From the NCBI GenBank assembly GCA_946699065.1, contig CAMPDV010001244.1, forward strand, positions 62,001 through 126,000: a stretch of DNA of 64,000 nucleotides, in the 5' to 3' direction. Shown here piece by piece: positions 11,523-24,489 of the stretch. The translations under genes were made by a program, and so were the position numbers. Source of the DNA: Loxodes magnus. Lineage: Eukaryota > Ciliophora > Karyorelictea > Loxodida > Loxodidae. Every line of letters starts with the position of its first letter. Within the stretch, counting starts at the first letter, position 1. Below the pieces are notes generated by a model. It did no database searches and was not told where the DNA came from. It worked only from the letters and a program-made list of their open reading frames with translations.

Positions 11523-12544
11523 CCATAACCCCGAGTTATTCTGAGGGCCTATATTTATTAATATCTTAATCAGTTAATTAGATGTTTATAAGCATATTTT
11601 AATCCTTATAATTCTATTAAAGTATATATAAGGAGTATTTATAACTACTAGCCTATAATTATGAAAATAATCATTTAAAAGGTTTCTTTTAAACTAATAA
11701 TTTACTTATAAATATCTATTTAATCCTTGTAGTCACTATAATTTGTTACTTTACTTACTTAGTTTCTATTAACTTTGACTAGAAATTATCTATAAAAGGC
11801 ATTATTTTTCTTTTTTAGTACAATTTTTTAAAAGCTTGTGCAAGGTATAAATAGCTATAAAGATAGAATGTCTTTTGGTATTAATATATCCTAGTTTTTC
11901 ATTTTGTCAAACTTTCAATTTAATGATTTATTCTAATTTCTTTTAGTATTTTCTCTTTTAACCATTTTAAATAGTTCCTCTTTTGTATATATTTTATCTT
12001 TCTATATTTTTTCTAGTATCTATTTCAAAAATTTGGAATTTTAGCATATTTTTTATGAAATTTTATAAATAGTTAAATAATCTCATTTCTCCTCTAATTT
12101 TTCACTTTATAATTTCTCAATTTATAAATTTTCACTTAATTGCTCTCAAAATCCTATTAAAATTGAGCCAAACAAACGTGTGAAATTCGGATTATTTTTC
12201 ACTTTCATTTTTGTATAAAATATTAACTGATACAACATTTTTAAAACAAAGAATAATCAAATTTTTTACTTTCCGAAGATTAAAAAAGATCTTTCTTGAT
12301 ATCTGGATTTTTCTACTTAAAAAATAATAATTTATTTTTAAAGCATTTTTTATTAATTGTCTTTTTACTTTTATTTAATCTTATCTAAATTTTCTAGTCA
12401 ATATTTAAAAAGCATTATAGTCTTTCTTGAATTTATATTCCGTTGAACTTTTTAAATCTTTCTTATTATATTAAAATCTATCTCTAAGCTTCTATTATCT
12501 CATTATTTCTCTAATCTTATTATTTTGTAAAATCAATTAAATAA
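11523..12544. other. AT-rich spacer
   Basis: No gene or shared repeat was recognised between the two family-B elements. Confidence 0.4.
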
Positions 12545-12583
<39 letters not shown>

Positions 12584-12650
12584 ATTTGATTATAGAGCGC
12601 GTAGCACTCTCATTGGTGCGCAGCTCTTTAAAAAATGTTTCATAATAAAG
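12545..12650 (-). mobile_element. 5'-truncated family B element
   Basis: This has a long perfect (AAAT)n run (12547-12583, the reverse of the TTTA tail), then the shared hairpin at about 12594-12628 and some 20 bases of B sequence (ATGTTTCAT) before the match stops. It is the typical product of incomplete reverse transcription. Confidence 0.8.
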
Positions 12651-12933
12651 AAAGGACTAGGAAATATCTAAATAAGCAAATCAATGATTAATTAAAAATA
12701 TAATAATGGACATAGACAAACAAAAATACAATTTGTCTATATCTTAAATTTTTTAATAAATAACTACTTGATGCTCATAAATAGAAAATAAAAAGGCATC
12801 CTAAAGTCTTGATAATATTCTTAATCTTATAGATAGCAATAGAAAAGTAACTACACTGTATATCTTCTATATATTAAAAAAATAATTAGTATATTATATA
12901 TATATTACTAAATTAAAAAGTTTAAATTAGAGT

Positions 12934-13671
12934 TTAGTGAACTTGGAGGACTTTCAACCTCGTGTTCACAGGACCAGTTTGATAACCTGGCTGGAACCAG
13001 CTCCCTTCAGAACTCTTTCTGTAGTCGCCTTGGATTGTATACCACTTCGGTTTGTAGATTTGACCTCCTGACGGATAAAATTAGTTACAGAATTCTCGTC
13101 TAATCTTATCCTAATATTAGTACTATTATTTTTCTTATTGTTTTCTATTCCAGTACTATTATTTAATTAATTTCAATTTCTAGCATTGTCTATATTTATG
13201 TCCAGTTTGTTTGCATACAAAGCATCTTGGCTTATTCCTAATTCATTTCTTGTCTGGACTCCTCGGTAAATTAGTAGTTCCTTCTATGTCCATTGGATCT
13301 TGAATTTTCCTAACTTTTAATTCCTACTACTGTTGCTACTTGTTGTTCTCTTCAAGCACAGTTGTTCTCTGCTGCAGCAATCCCATTTCCCTGAAGAAAG
13401 TGTTTTGCTCTCGATCGTAGACTTCCCAGAAGCTTTCTTTCCATTCCTTGAGTTCAGTAACTTGATTTTTTAGAGCTCTATTCTCTAATCGTAGACTCTT
13501 TACTTCCTCCTTCAGGTCAGAGAATGCGACTAAAATTTATGCTTGTTCTTCCTGGAATTGTGGCATCGCAAACTCTCGCACGGCTACTGCTTCTTGCGTC
13601 TCCAGCACCTTTCTATGTCCTTCCTCTTCAGTTGATGTCATCGGGGTAGCCTTTTGGCGCTTTTGTCCCAT
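12934..13671 (-). CDS. Coiled-coil/CCHC zinc-knuckle protein (ORF1/Gag-like)
   Basis: The reading frame of 245 residues runs without frameshift from ATG 13671 to TAA 12934. The N-terminus is MGQKRQKATPMTSTEEEG. A coiled coil spans about residues 60-150 (SDLKEEVKSLRLENRALKNQ), followed by a Gln run, a DPMDIE motif and the zinc knuckle CFVCKQTGHKYRQC (C-x2-C-x4-H-x4-C) at about residues 178-191. The C-tail ends near RLKVLQVH. Such coil plus knuckle proteins bind nucleic acid in retroelement particles; that role is inferred from architecture. One TGA lies just before the knuckle, other Trp are TGG. TAA/TAG are used as Gln. GC is higher than the flanks, suggesting a recent or still functional copy. 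Compare 16064, 38510, 59110 and 60250. Confidence 0.75.
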
Positions 13672-13679
13672 TTTAGTGG

Positions 13680-15284
13680 TTGGCCTGGAAGTTCCTAGTT
13701 GAGTCTATTATTCTTGAAGGTTTTGAGAAGAAGATGTGTGAATTAAAGATGAGGGCTCTTACTTTCTCTCCCCTTTTTAGGAGGTGGTATAAAAGCCTTT
13801 CTTGAACCCTTCTACCATTTTTTTTTATAATTAGTATATTAGGTTCTCATTTTTTATTCTATTTTGAATTTTGATTTTTTTAATTTAATATTTATCTATT
13901 AATTTTAAAATTACCATTTTACCTAACTTATAAATATCAAAATAAAAACATTAAGAAACAATTAAAAATTTAATCTAAGCATTTTTTAATTTATTGGAAC
14001 TATTTTATAAATATTATGTTTATTTTTCTGATTTAACTAATATTTCTATTCTAGAAGTTATTTCATATAATTCTTTTTTTAATTTCTTTATTTTTTAATT
14101 TTTATGGTAATCTTGTGCTTTTTGACCGTATACATACTTCTTAATACTAGCAAAAAAGCATAAATTTAAACCTATCTATTGCTTAAAAAAAGATAGGAAC
14201 ATTTAATCAAAAATTAGAAAAACTTTTTCCGTTTATAAAATTTAACTTTGTATCTATTCATACAGCAAAATGGCAAAAATAATCTTTAAAAATAGAGAAA
14301 AAAAAATTTAATTTTAGCTAAGATATTTAAATTGTAGCATTAATAAAAATTAAATATAAATTTAAATTAAAATTAAAACTTTAAATTTTATAAATAAGCA
14401 TAAAGTTTTAGAATAACTTCCTATATAACATACCTTTTCTTTTTTATTTAGTCAAAAAATAATTTAATTTAATTTAATTAAATAAGTTGCAAAAAAAGCT
14501 TTTAAAAGTAAAATAAAAAGTTTTATCTTTTTGAAGAAAATTTATAATTTAATGATAAAATTAAGAATATAAATATAAGCAAGCTAGAATTAGTTCAAAA
14601 CTATTTTATTTATATAAATTAAATTTTTAAATTTTAATTAAATTAAATATTAAATTGAACAAATTATTATTTTTGAATTTTAAATATAAATAATTGTAAT
14701 TTTAAACAGTAAATTAAAAGTAAACGTTTTTTAAGTTTTTATTTGATAATAATATAAAATAAAATAGAAAGACATCTTTCCAGATTTTGTAAAAAGAATT
14801 AATGTAGCTATTCAAATAAGATGAAAGAAAGTGAAAATACTTTCGTTATGTTTTTTGTTATTAATAATCTTTTTAAAATATTTATATGCATCCCCTAATA
14901 AGAATTTCCGTTTTTAATTATTGTAAATTTTATATTATATAATTTAACATAATTTATTATTGTGATATCGCTTTTTTTGGTTTATTACATTTGAATTTGT
15001 TTCTTAAAAAATATTAATCTAAAACTTTCTTATCTTAATAGCTATGAACTTTGATAGTTTTAAAATTAATTTTAATAATTTTTTCATTGGTTAATCCGAA
15101 TAATTTTACTATTGAATGCATTAATTGCTTTCAGATAAAAAAACTTCATTTTTACATGTAGTTTTTTTCTAGTAAAGTAAACCTTCTTAATGACAATTTA
15201 TTTTAAATAAACTTTACCATTAATTTTCTATTATTCTCTTTTCTTTTACTTAAATTAGTAGAAGCTTCTATCTTTATATTGGCT
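13680..15284. other. AT-rich spacer
   Basis: Nothing recognisable except GC-raised sequence just upstream of the minus-strand gene start (13680-13830), which could hold its promoter and 5' untranslated region. Confidence 0.35.
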
Positions 15285-15680
15285 AACAGTAACACATAAC
15301 GTCACCCTTCGGTGGAAATATATTTTGCTTTAGGTTGTTGTTCTATTTACATTTAATCTTTTATTATTTAGGATTTATCTGGCTTACAGTTTCTAGTATT
15401 TTGAATTTTTCTTACGATTATTCTACTTATAAATCTCTCCCTTAGATTTACTACAATTACTAGTTAGAGTTAATTCTTATCTTAAAATCAAGTTTTTGAT
15501 TTTAAAGATTCTATAGAGTTTAGCATATCTTAAGTTCATTAATAAAGATCATTAACATCTTTGTTAATTAGATGGATCTCCTACTAAAGAAGGAAAACAA
15601 ATTTGATAATTTCCTTCTAATAGTTAGTAGCTTTTATAGGAGAGGCTTGTTTCTTTGGAGTCTTTTTATATATATAATAA
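15285..15680 (-). pseudogene. Diverged relative of the inverted-repeat end gene
   Basis: The minus-strand reading includes INKDVNDLYQWTQDMLNS and later SLKSKTWF. These align with NAVNDLYLLWMKTQNL and YELKTW of the fragment at 47364-48133. The nucleotide similarity is also visible (a TTTTATATATATAATAAT block and the AACTATTAG block). Only the coil-rich part is present; no zinc knuckle was found. It is a third, older copy of that family. Confidence 0.5.
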
Positions 15681-16063
15681 TCTTTAACTTTTTTATCTAT
15701 TTATTTTTTAGGTAAAGTTGAAATACCAATTATTTAAATTTATTACATAGCTTGAAAATATTTAGACTGTTCTTTTATGAATGAATTTAGAATTAATTTC
15801 TTAATTATTATATTTTACTTATTCTTTTTATCTTTATTTAACTTTTATTTTAAGTTCAAAGTTACTTTAAGTTATTACTTAAAATTTATTAATCAATTGT
15901 GAAAATTTAAAACTATTTAATTGATATTGATTAATCGGTTTTTCTTCAGAAAAATAAATCTCAATTTAATGCATAATTTTCCTGATAGCTTTTCGATTTT
16001 TTAAACTTATCAGATTTAATTTGCTTTTTTTAATTTAGACAAATCTTTTTCGTAAAATAAAAA

Positions 16064-16965
16064 ATGGAAGACTTCAAATCAGGTTTCTGCATCACTTTCA
16101 AGAAGGAGAGGAAACCAGAAGCCACTCTCAACCAATCTTCTTTTATTTAGCCCTAACCTTTTTCTTAATAATCCGGAACACAGGCCAAGAAGAACAGAAA
16201 CAATCTAAGAAAGTCATCCATGTAATCACCTCAACGTCTCAGGAAAAGCACAAAAACAGAAAAGTCTGCTTTGTACCATGAGGCCTCAGAGTTTAATCCT
16301 TCTGGTCAGATGAGCAAGGAATAGCTTATCAAAGTAGTACTAAACCTCCAGAAAGAAATCAAGAAGCTAAAGAAGGACAGTGAGAAGCAAATGCAACAGA
16401 TTAATCTAGCAGAAGGAATAGAATCAAGATTAATGTCCTAGGAAAGAGAACTAAGTGCTTTTTGGAACATATTACAAAATCAGAATAACTAATCCTAAAA
16501 TTAGCTACAGAAACGGATTGAAATGGATAACAGACTTGAAAAAATAGAAGAGAAACTGCGCCATTAAATAGAGTAAAAAGAGCAAAGAAGTTATCTAATG
16601 AGAATTGAAAAGGAAGACACAAGAAAACCTAAAAGATTCAGAAAAGACGTTACTATTGCAAATCGGGAGAACATTTATGAAGGAGATGCAAGAAATTCCT
16701 AAATTTCATGAATCAATACTGAATAAAGCAAAGAAAACAGCAAGCACAACAAAGAAAAAATACTGTACCAGAGAAGAATCAGAAAAGACTCTATATGAAT
16801 GAGCTTGGCAAGATCTACAAGAAGAAATCAGAACAGAATGGAAGAAGAAACCGATAAGACCAGTGAGAGAGAGCAAATCGAACTTTTAAACATTTTTATT
16901 AAATCCCTAAGCAATCCTACGATTGGCAGGAAGAGGTGAAATTCCTCCAAGATTGCCAAACTTAA
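16064..16965 (+). pseudogene. Coiled-coil/zinc-knuckle protein with one frameshift
   Basis: ATG 16064 opens a basic N-terminus (MEDFKSGFCITFKKERKPEA), then EASEFNPSGQMSKEQLIKVV and a long coiled coil (QKEIKKLKKDSEKQMQQ). One base is lost or gained near 16630-16655. In the new frame the zinc knuckle reads YYCKSGEHLWRRC, with the first Cys now Arg (CGT for TGT). The C-terminal part ends ...EEVKFLQDCQT at TAA 16963. The Trp of HLWRRC is TGA, while the homologous position at 60250-61614 is TGG. The close relative at 59110 shares the N-terminal and coil blocks. The frameshift and lost Cys suggest decay. Confidence 0.7.
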
Positions 16966-17426
16966 TTTAATTATTAATTTTTTCATAAAAACATTTAAAA
17001 TATTTTTATATTACTAGTAAAAGCCAATTTAATTTTGAGATCTCATTTAATTTCCAAATCTATTCTTTTTATAAAGCATGTTTGGCAAAAATTTAAAATG
17101 CTTCTATTAGTATTTTAACTATTATCTTTCTTAATATAATCCTTATTAAGTTAATTTTGTAGATTTATTCTTGAAGGATGCTACTTGTTATAAGTTTGTT
17201 TATTTAATTATTTGCCAGTTATCCAATGAAGTTAAAAAGCTGATAACTTTTAATTGACAGAAGTTCGAAATATTTAATTTTAATATTTTGCTTAGTTATT
17301 AAATATTAAGAATAAAGTAAAACAATACTAATTATTAAAATACTAAGCATACTGTTATTATCTTAGAAACTTAATTATTTAGGTTAGTTTATAAAATAAA
17401 TTTATAGGATTGTAACATAATTTTTA
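16966..17426. other. AT-rich spacer
   Basis: No feature was recognised before the conserved upstream block of the F-box copy that starts at about 17427. Confidence 0.4.
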
Positions 17427-17489
17427 TGATAAAGATATTAAAACGAATAATTTATGCTTATAAACCACTAAAAATCTATTAATTATAAA

Positions 17490-18935
17490 ATGAAACGGTA
17501 GAGGTAGGAAAATCCTAACATTCAAGAAGAGTAATAGCAAATATAAGAAACTGAAAGTATAAACACAGAGAAAAGATAAAAAACATCTAGTACACATATA
17601 AATTGTTTGCCAATCTATATTATAGAAAACATATTTTCATACTTAAAGTTTAGAGAAATATGTAAAATAGATATGGTTTAAAGAAAATGATAAAATGTTA
17701 AAATTTAATCAATTTAAATGGATGATTATTAAATATTTTTTTGCATTTAACGCTAACTGTAAGAAGAAAGAAGTCAGAAGGTTGAAGAAAATATAAAAAC
17801 ACAATTTTTTCAAAGTGTTAAATTAAACTTCAATAAAATAGTTAGACATAATCCTTCAATTCTTAATATTAGCTTAATAAAAACAGGGTAGATATAATAA
17901 GATCGAGAAGAAAATGAAATAATTAAAAACTAAATAAAAGAAACATTAGCTTACTTAATTGAAATACTCTAAAAAGAAAATAATAAAAGAAAATAATAAA
18001 AGAAAATAATAATAAAATACTTATGGGAAATAAATAGTAAAATTTACTTTAAAAGGTGTTTGTTGAAATAACTACATTGAATAAATCCTAAAAACTTGCA
18101 TTTACTTGTAGAATTTAAAGCTAGATGAGTGTAATATTGAAGAAATAAATTTGAAGCAATTATAATAATTATAGTATCTAAAATATATTTCATTAGATTC
18201 AAACTGAAAAAATAAAATAAAAGGAGATATTCTAAAATTTAATAATCAATGATCTCTTTAGAGTATTTCTTTCTATTATACCCCTATTAAAAACATTCAA
18301 TTTTTAATAGACTATTTAACCTAAAAGAGATAAGGTCTTTAGAAATTAAGATTTAGCATTTAAGATTTAAGTTAAGAATAACTTATTAAATTATTAGAAA
18401 AGTGTCATAATCTTAATAATATATAAATTGATGCTCTTCTTCAAGATAATTATAATTGATTGAGTTATATAGGATAGAATTATAAAAATTTGTAATGTTT
18501 ATCTTTCGAATAATTCAGATTAGGTAAATAGCATTTTATAGACTTTTTTAAAGTTAACATTTCTAAAATACAAAAGCTTAATTTTATTTTCTGTTTTTAA
18601 ATAGATTTATAAGTTATATAACTTTTGGTATAAAATTAGAAACATTTAGAATCGCTTATTTTAAACTCATGTCAAGGAATAAACGAAGAGTGTATTTAAT
18701 ACATTTTTGAAAATAATAGAAGTTTAAAATATTTAAAATTAAGCAGTTTGTAATTTAAAAAAGATAAAATTAAAATAAAAGATAGTGAAGGTAAATTCTA
18801 TGAATTTTGAAATAAAATGAAGCTGCTCTAAATTTCTTACTGTGATTTTGAAGACAAGAAATAAATATAAGATCAAATATAAGAGTTAAAAAATAGGTTT
18901 CCCTTTTTAAAAATAGAATTAATTTAAGACTTTAA
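17490..18935 (+). pseudogene. F-box/LRR-like protein, copy 1 (decayed)
   Basis: With Gln at TAA/TAG, ATG 17490 gives MKRQRQENPNIQEEQQQ and then an F-box core, INCLPIYIIENIFSYLKFRE. A TGA follows at the position of the conserved F-box Trp (QRK-TGA-QNV). Leucine-rich repeats follow in other frames (CIYLQNLKLDECNIEEINL), so it carries frameshifts. F-box/LRR proteins select substrates for SCF ubiquitin ligases. About 60 bases upstream of the ATG are also shared with the copy at 36065, so the duplicated unit includes 5' flanking DNA. The in-frame copy is at 21945-23402. Confidence 0.7.
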
Positions 18936-18939
18936 ATTG

Positions 18940-21250
18940 TTCTTTAATACATTAAAGTTATAATCAGTCTTAGTACATAATTTTTGATAATAATGCTAGC
19001 AATATAATAAATGTTAATTAATTAAAATAAAAACTATTAATTTTATGGTTAAAATAGCATTAATAAATAACTAATTTTAAAGCTAAGTTTAGAAATAATA
19101 GATAATTAATCTCTTATATTTTAAAGTTTAATATATAAGCAAACTATTAAAGTAAACATAAACTAATTAAATAAGTTACTATAAAGTTTTATTTCTTTAT
19201 CTTATAATTTTTCTTAATTTTCTTGCCTATAAGAATGCTACTTTGCTCATATATCTTTCAAGATTTATCAAATTGGAAAGAATCATAGATAATATCAATA
19301 AATTTAGTTTAAATTAAGGAAATAAGTAATTTAATCTATTATGTTATTCTTCATGCTTTTTTACTTTTTTAAGATATGATTTATTACTCTTCTTGCTATT
19401 ACTATTATTGTTCTTTTAAAAGCCACCAATTTATTATAATCACATTATTAATTTTTATTATAAAATAATATCTATAAATATATATTATTTAATAAGCATT
19501 GATACACTTTATTAAAGCTTTAAATAATTTAAAAATAATAAGATAGTTAAATTTAGATCTTATGTTAGATTTAAAATCATAATATAAACGTTTATAATCT
19601 TTCTATCAAATGAGTAATAATCTTTAAACAACTATTTGTTTTACACTTAATCAACTTTTTACATGATTTCATAAGTTTATTTGTATTACTAAAATATTTA
19701 TAATTTCAAAAGCAATTATCAGCAATAACTAATTTTTAAAATCTAATTTGTTCGCAAGATGCTTAGAATAGTTCTATTTTTGGATTTATATTTAAATAAA
19801 ATTTTCATTTTTAAGTTAGGTTTAAAGAATTCTAGTTGCTTTATATGAGCGACTTGCAATTTAGCTTTAACTTTTATAATTAAATAAATATCCAATAAAG
19901 TATTATCATTTTTTACTAACAAGAAAAATGAACGATAAAGTATTATATACCCTAATAGAAATCTAAAAAGGAATATTAATAATTAAAAGATATAAATTAT
20001 CTAATAATATTTAGATATAAATAAATTTTTATTCTAATAATCTACTTATGCTTCTTTATAAGCAAAATACAATACTTAAATTTATGTAGATTAAATTCAA
20101 TTTATACATTACTAAATTGTGTACTTCGATTTTTTAGTTTTTAGAGCAAATTTTTTTTCTAATATAGTAACTTTTATAACTTTTTGTTCTATTGATGATT
20201 TAGATATGATTTAATAGAGTGAACATAATTTATAAAAATAGCTTAAAAAATATATATATAATAATGCATGTACTATCTAAATTTTTTGTACAATTTGAAA
20301 ATATTTAAAGATAATATACTTGGATATATAAGTAAGCATTCAATATATTATATTATTGTTATATATGAAATATAAATAATAGATAACGTTTATAATTATT
20401 TTTCTGTCATTTATAAATTAACATTCCTGATTCATTTACTATTACATAAAAAATATTTACATAAGGATTTTCCAAATAATAAATAAATGCATTTATCATA
20501 TAATAATATATACACATTTTAACTAACTTTCCTTATTTTTATCTAAAAAATAGTATAAGGTTTAACTTAAAGAAACTTTAACAAATTCATGTTTGCCCTT
20601 TTAAATATTTTATTTATTACGAGGTTGATATTTGAAAATATTTTGAATATTTATATTGTAGTTTATTTAATAAAAACCAAGAAAGAGGAGAGCAAACATA
20701 GAATCTTAAAATATCAAAGCTATATAAAATCTTAAAAGAAATTGTTTCAAAAAATAAAGAATTTTCTCTTTACCTTATTATAATTAAATCTTATTTACAA
20801 GGAAAATTGTAACCATTTTAAGTCCAACTTTCTAAATATTTCTAATTTAATTTAATTTAATTTAATTTTTAACTAAAATATTTAAAATTATAGCTTTAAA
20901 TTAATTTGAAGTTATCAAATTTAAGAATTTTATTATCTATAAAGTTATAAAAATTTTAATTATTTCTCTATATCTTAGAGAGTTTTCTAGTTGAATCCTA
21001 GATATAAAAAAATTATTTGACAGAATATCCAGGCTTAGTAATGGCTTGAAATATATAATTATGGAATATGCATTCATTACTTATGATAGTCACGTTTGCA
21101 GAAATGAATAAACAAAAAATCCTTTCATATCATTCGAGGAGTTGTATGGATGGCAATAGTTTAGTTATCATTAAGCAATCAAGATATTTATCATTATTTT
21201 TATCATTATAAATAAGAAATAATAAAATAGATTACTAGCATTTATTAACT
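18940..21250. other. AT-rich spacer
   Basis: No domain and no repeat common to the rest of the window were recognised. Parts read as open under the altered code on both strands, which has no weight in such AT-rich DNA. Confidence 0.35.
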
Positions 21251-21252
21251 AT

Positions 21253-21580
21253 AAATAGAGAGGAGCAATTCTCAAACTGAAATTTACTTAAACTCAGGTA
21301 CCAGAAAGTATCCCATAGGTGAAGAGTCAAAAAAAATTGGTAGGAACCAAGAGAAGATAATTGAAGAGGCATCAAGTAGCATTAACGATGAAAGATGTCA
21401 GATACTAAGGTCTCTTAGGGTAGCGTTCCGATCATAGTTTATAGAAGGCAAAAATCGCAAGGTAATACTAGCACTATGAAAACTTCAGAAAGGAATTTTT
21501 TTCAACTTTAAAAATTTTATTAAAGAGTTCGCAACATTGAGGTGCTACGCACTCTATAATCTCATTTTATTTATTTATTA
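21253..21580 (+). mobile_element. SINE-like family C, copy 1
   Basis: The 5' end is AAATAGAGAGGAGCAATTC. The body contains the C blocks GAAAGATGTCAG, AAGGTCTCTTA and GCTAGC/CTAGCACT-like sequence near the 3' end. It closes with the shared hairpin at 21524-21555 (AGAGTTCGCAAC...GTGCTACGCACTCT) and a TTTATTTATTA tail. Other C copies are at 31126, 33930, 49582, 54345 and 58663. Confidence 0.8.
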
Positions 21581-21944
21581 TTAAAAATATAAGAAATGAT
21601 CTTAAACCTAAAAGTGTCTTGATATTCAGTATTATAAATAATTATTTGGTATAATATTTTAGTAGAACTAAATTTCCTTTCTAAATATATTAATACTAAA
21701 ATAAAAATAGCTTTAAGTATTTGGTTAAACATATTTAATTATAAGATTAAGTCTAAATTAATAATTAGAAGATAGATATTTATATGTTATATAAAGATAT
21801 AAAATCTACTTTAAATATATAGCATTTTCTAATTTAGATTTATTTGTAAAGTTATAAAAGTTGCTTATTTATTACATTATGATTTAAGTTATTTATTTAA
21901 GTAATAGTTAAGAAAGATAAACAAAACTAAATATTCAATAATAT

Positions 21945-23402
21945 TCATTTTATCAATTACTTAAATTAAAAATTTTTATCTACTTTCAGTAAGGGAAACT
22001 TATTACTTAACTCTTCTATCTGTTCTTCCCATTCGTTAGTAGTATAATTAATTTCAAAATCGCATAAAAAGATTTAGAGGATTTTTAAATTGCTTCAGAA
22101 AATATAGAAATTGCCTTCATTATCTTTCATATTTATTTTCTCCTTGCTAAAATACAAACTGATCAGCTTTAACTCTTTTAAGGTTCTATTGTTTTGAAAA
22201 ATATATTCAATACACTCTTCATCTATTGCTTTACAGTATTCTAAAGTTAGTGATTCTAGATGCCTCTAATTTTATATAATAAGCTACATAACTTATAAAT
22301 TAATTTGATCACATTACTACAATTTTAGCTTTTGTATTTTAGAAGCGTTAACTTGAAAAAAAGCTATAAAATGCTATTGCTCACATCAAATATTTTCTAA
22401 AGCTAAAGATGTTAGATTTTTAAAATTCTATCCTATATAATTTAAACATTAACCGTTTTTATTGAAATCCTTACTAATAGTTAATTTATATATATTCTGA
22501 CATTTTTCAAATAGCTGAATAAGTTATTCCTATCTTAATAATCAAAATGTTAGTCTTAACTTCTAAAGATCTTATCCCTTTTTAGTTAAGTAGTCTATTA
22601 AAAATTGAATGTTATTAATTTTGCTGTTATAGAAAGAAATACTTTGAAGAGAGCATTTATTTCTAAACTTTATAATATTTCCTATTATTGCCTTGCTATA
22701 ATTTGAGTCCAATGAGAAGTGCTTTAGATATTATAGCTTATATAAGTTTTTCAGATTCAATTCATAAATGTCGCAATTATCTAGTTTTAAATATTATAAG
22801 TTAGTACAAGCTTTCAAAATCTATCCAATGTAGTTATTTAAGCACTTTCCTTTTAAAGTAAATTTAGTTATTTGCTTTCCATAAGTAATAGGTTCTTTTT
22901 TTTGTGTACTAGTTTATTTAAATTGCTTTTGTTTTAATAGAATTTCAATTAAATAATCCAATGTTTCCCTTATTTTACTTTAAACTACTTCTTTTTCTAT
23001 AGTCTCTTTAAGTAACTTAGTTGTATTTAGTAGATTAATAGTTAAAGTGTTAGGATTATGCTATACTATTTAATCGAATTTCATCTTTACACTTTAATAA
23101 AATTTAGTTACCATTATTTATAAAGTTTCATTAGTTTCCTTTTTGGGCATATTATGCTTAAATAATTATAAGTCATCAATTTCAATACTATTTATTCTAA
23201 CGTTTTATCATTTCTTCTAAACTTAATTACTCTTGCATACTTCTCTATAGCTTAAGTATGAAAATATATTTTCTATAATATACATTGATAAACTATTTAT
23301 ATGTGTCATAGATCATTTCTATCTTTTCTCTAAGGCTTACATTTCTTATATTTGCTATTGCTCTTCTTCAATTTCTCCATTTTCCTATCTCTATCGTTTC
23401 AT
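21945..23402 (-). CDS. F-box/LRR-like protein, copy 3 (frame intact)
   Basis: From ATG 23402 to TGA 21945 the frame stays open over 486 codons with no frameshift if TAA/TAG are Gln and internal TGA is read through. After a Gln-rich start (MKRQRQENGEIEEEQQQ) comes the F-box, MYIIENIFSYLSYREVCK, with TGA at the conserved Trp just after it. Leucine-rich repeats follow: LNNYIGQILKACTNLQYLKL, then KIQKLKLQQCDQINLQ and HLESLTLEYCKAIDEE. Five internal TGA occur and one Trp is TGG. In the paralogues most of these five TGA sites carry other codons, so some may be true stops. The likely role is substrate recognition for an SCF ubiquitin ligase. The full-length frame makes this the best-preserved of the three copies. 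Confidence 0.65.
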
Positions 23403-24027
23403 TTTATACCTATTAAATTTTAATGCTTATAAAGATAAATTATCCGTTTTAATATCATTAGCATAAACCTTAGTTACAATGCTATAGATTTATTTTATAA
23501 AGAAAATGGTAAATATAATTAGATGCTTAAAATAAAATAGGAAGTATTGAAACTTTATAATATTTACACAATAATTAAAATATATCATAGCAAACTAAAA
23601 GCATATAAGTAACAAAACAGTAGATTAACATCTTTTTTTATATATCTACCAAATTTAAAAATCAACAGGAAAGCGCTAATTAAATTATAACATTATTATG
23701 AACAAAAATAATTTAAAAGTTTAAGTTATTTTAAAGTTAAGAAATCTAGAAACTGTTTACAAATAATTAATAAATTTGGGGTAACTAATTAATTAATAGT
23801 TAATTCAAATTAAAAACAAAAAACAATCAAAATCTTAATAAAAATTATTAATTAATTTAAGGCTCATCGATATCTAAATATTTTTAAACAATTAAATAAT
23901 TTTCAATTATTAATGTTTCAACTATGCTTAAAAGTAAAAAGAAACAAATAAAAAAGTAAATAAAAAGAAAGTAGCAAGAATATTTAATTTAAGTAGATAA
24001 AAAGATGTAAGAGGTGATAGAATATAA

Positions 24028-24440
24028 ATGGAGGAAGCAAAGATCGAAAATATTAAAAATATTAAAAAAATGTTTACGAGTCATGGAACTATTTACGCAA
24101 TAGATACCAAAATGTTTATCCTCAAAAATAAACCTAAAAATTGGATAATAAGAGCAATAAAAATTCAAAAATAGCATTGAAAAGCTGAAAAGAGATAACA
24201 AAAGAAGCTAGACTGTAATTAATTAGGACAAGTCTATAAGATAAAAATATAAAAATCATACAAAGAAGTTATAGAATATAATCAACAAATTAACTAAGCA
24301 AGATTTATAAGAGAAATTACTAAATTTCTTGAAAACTATGGAAATTTCCAAAGATGGAAAGACAAAAAATTACCAAAATTAAATATCTTTATTATAGTTA
24401 AAATAGTAAATACAAAAAATAAAAAAAATACTAAAAATTA
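24028..24440 (+). CDS. Possible unrecognised gene
   Basis: ATG 24028 opens a Lys-rich frame (MEEAKIENIKNIKKMFTSHG) that continues with GTIYAIDTKMF and QARFIREITKFLENYGN. Only one TGA is crossed before about 24430. There is no known domain and no second copy in the window. It may be an exon of a larger gene or chance openness. Confidence 0.3.
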
Positions 24441-24489
24441 ATGCTGATAGGATTTATAATGCGTAAAGAATATTATTTATATAATAACA

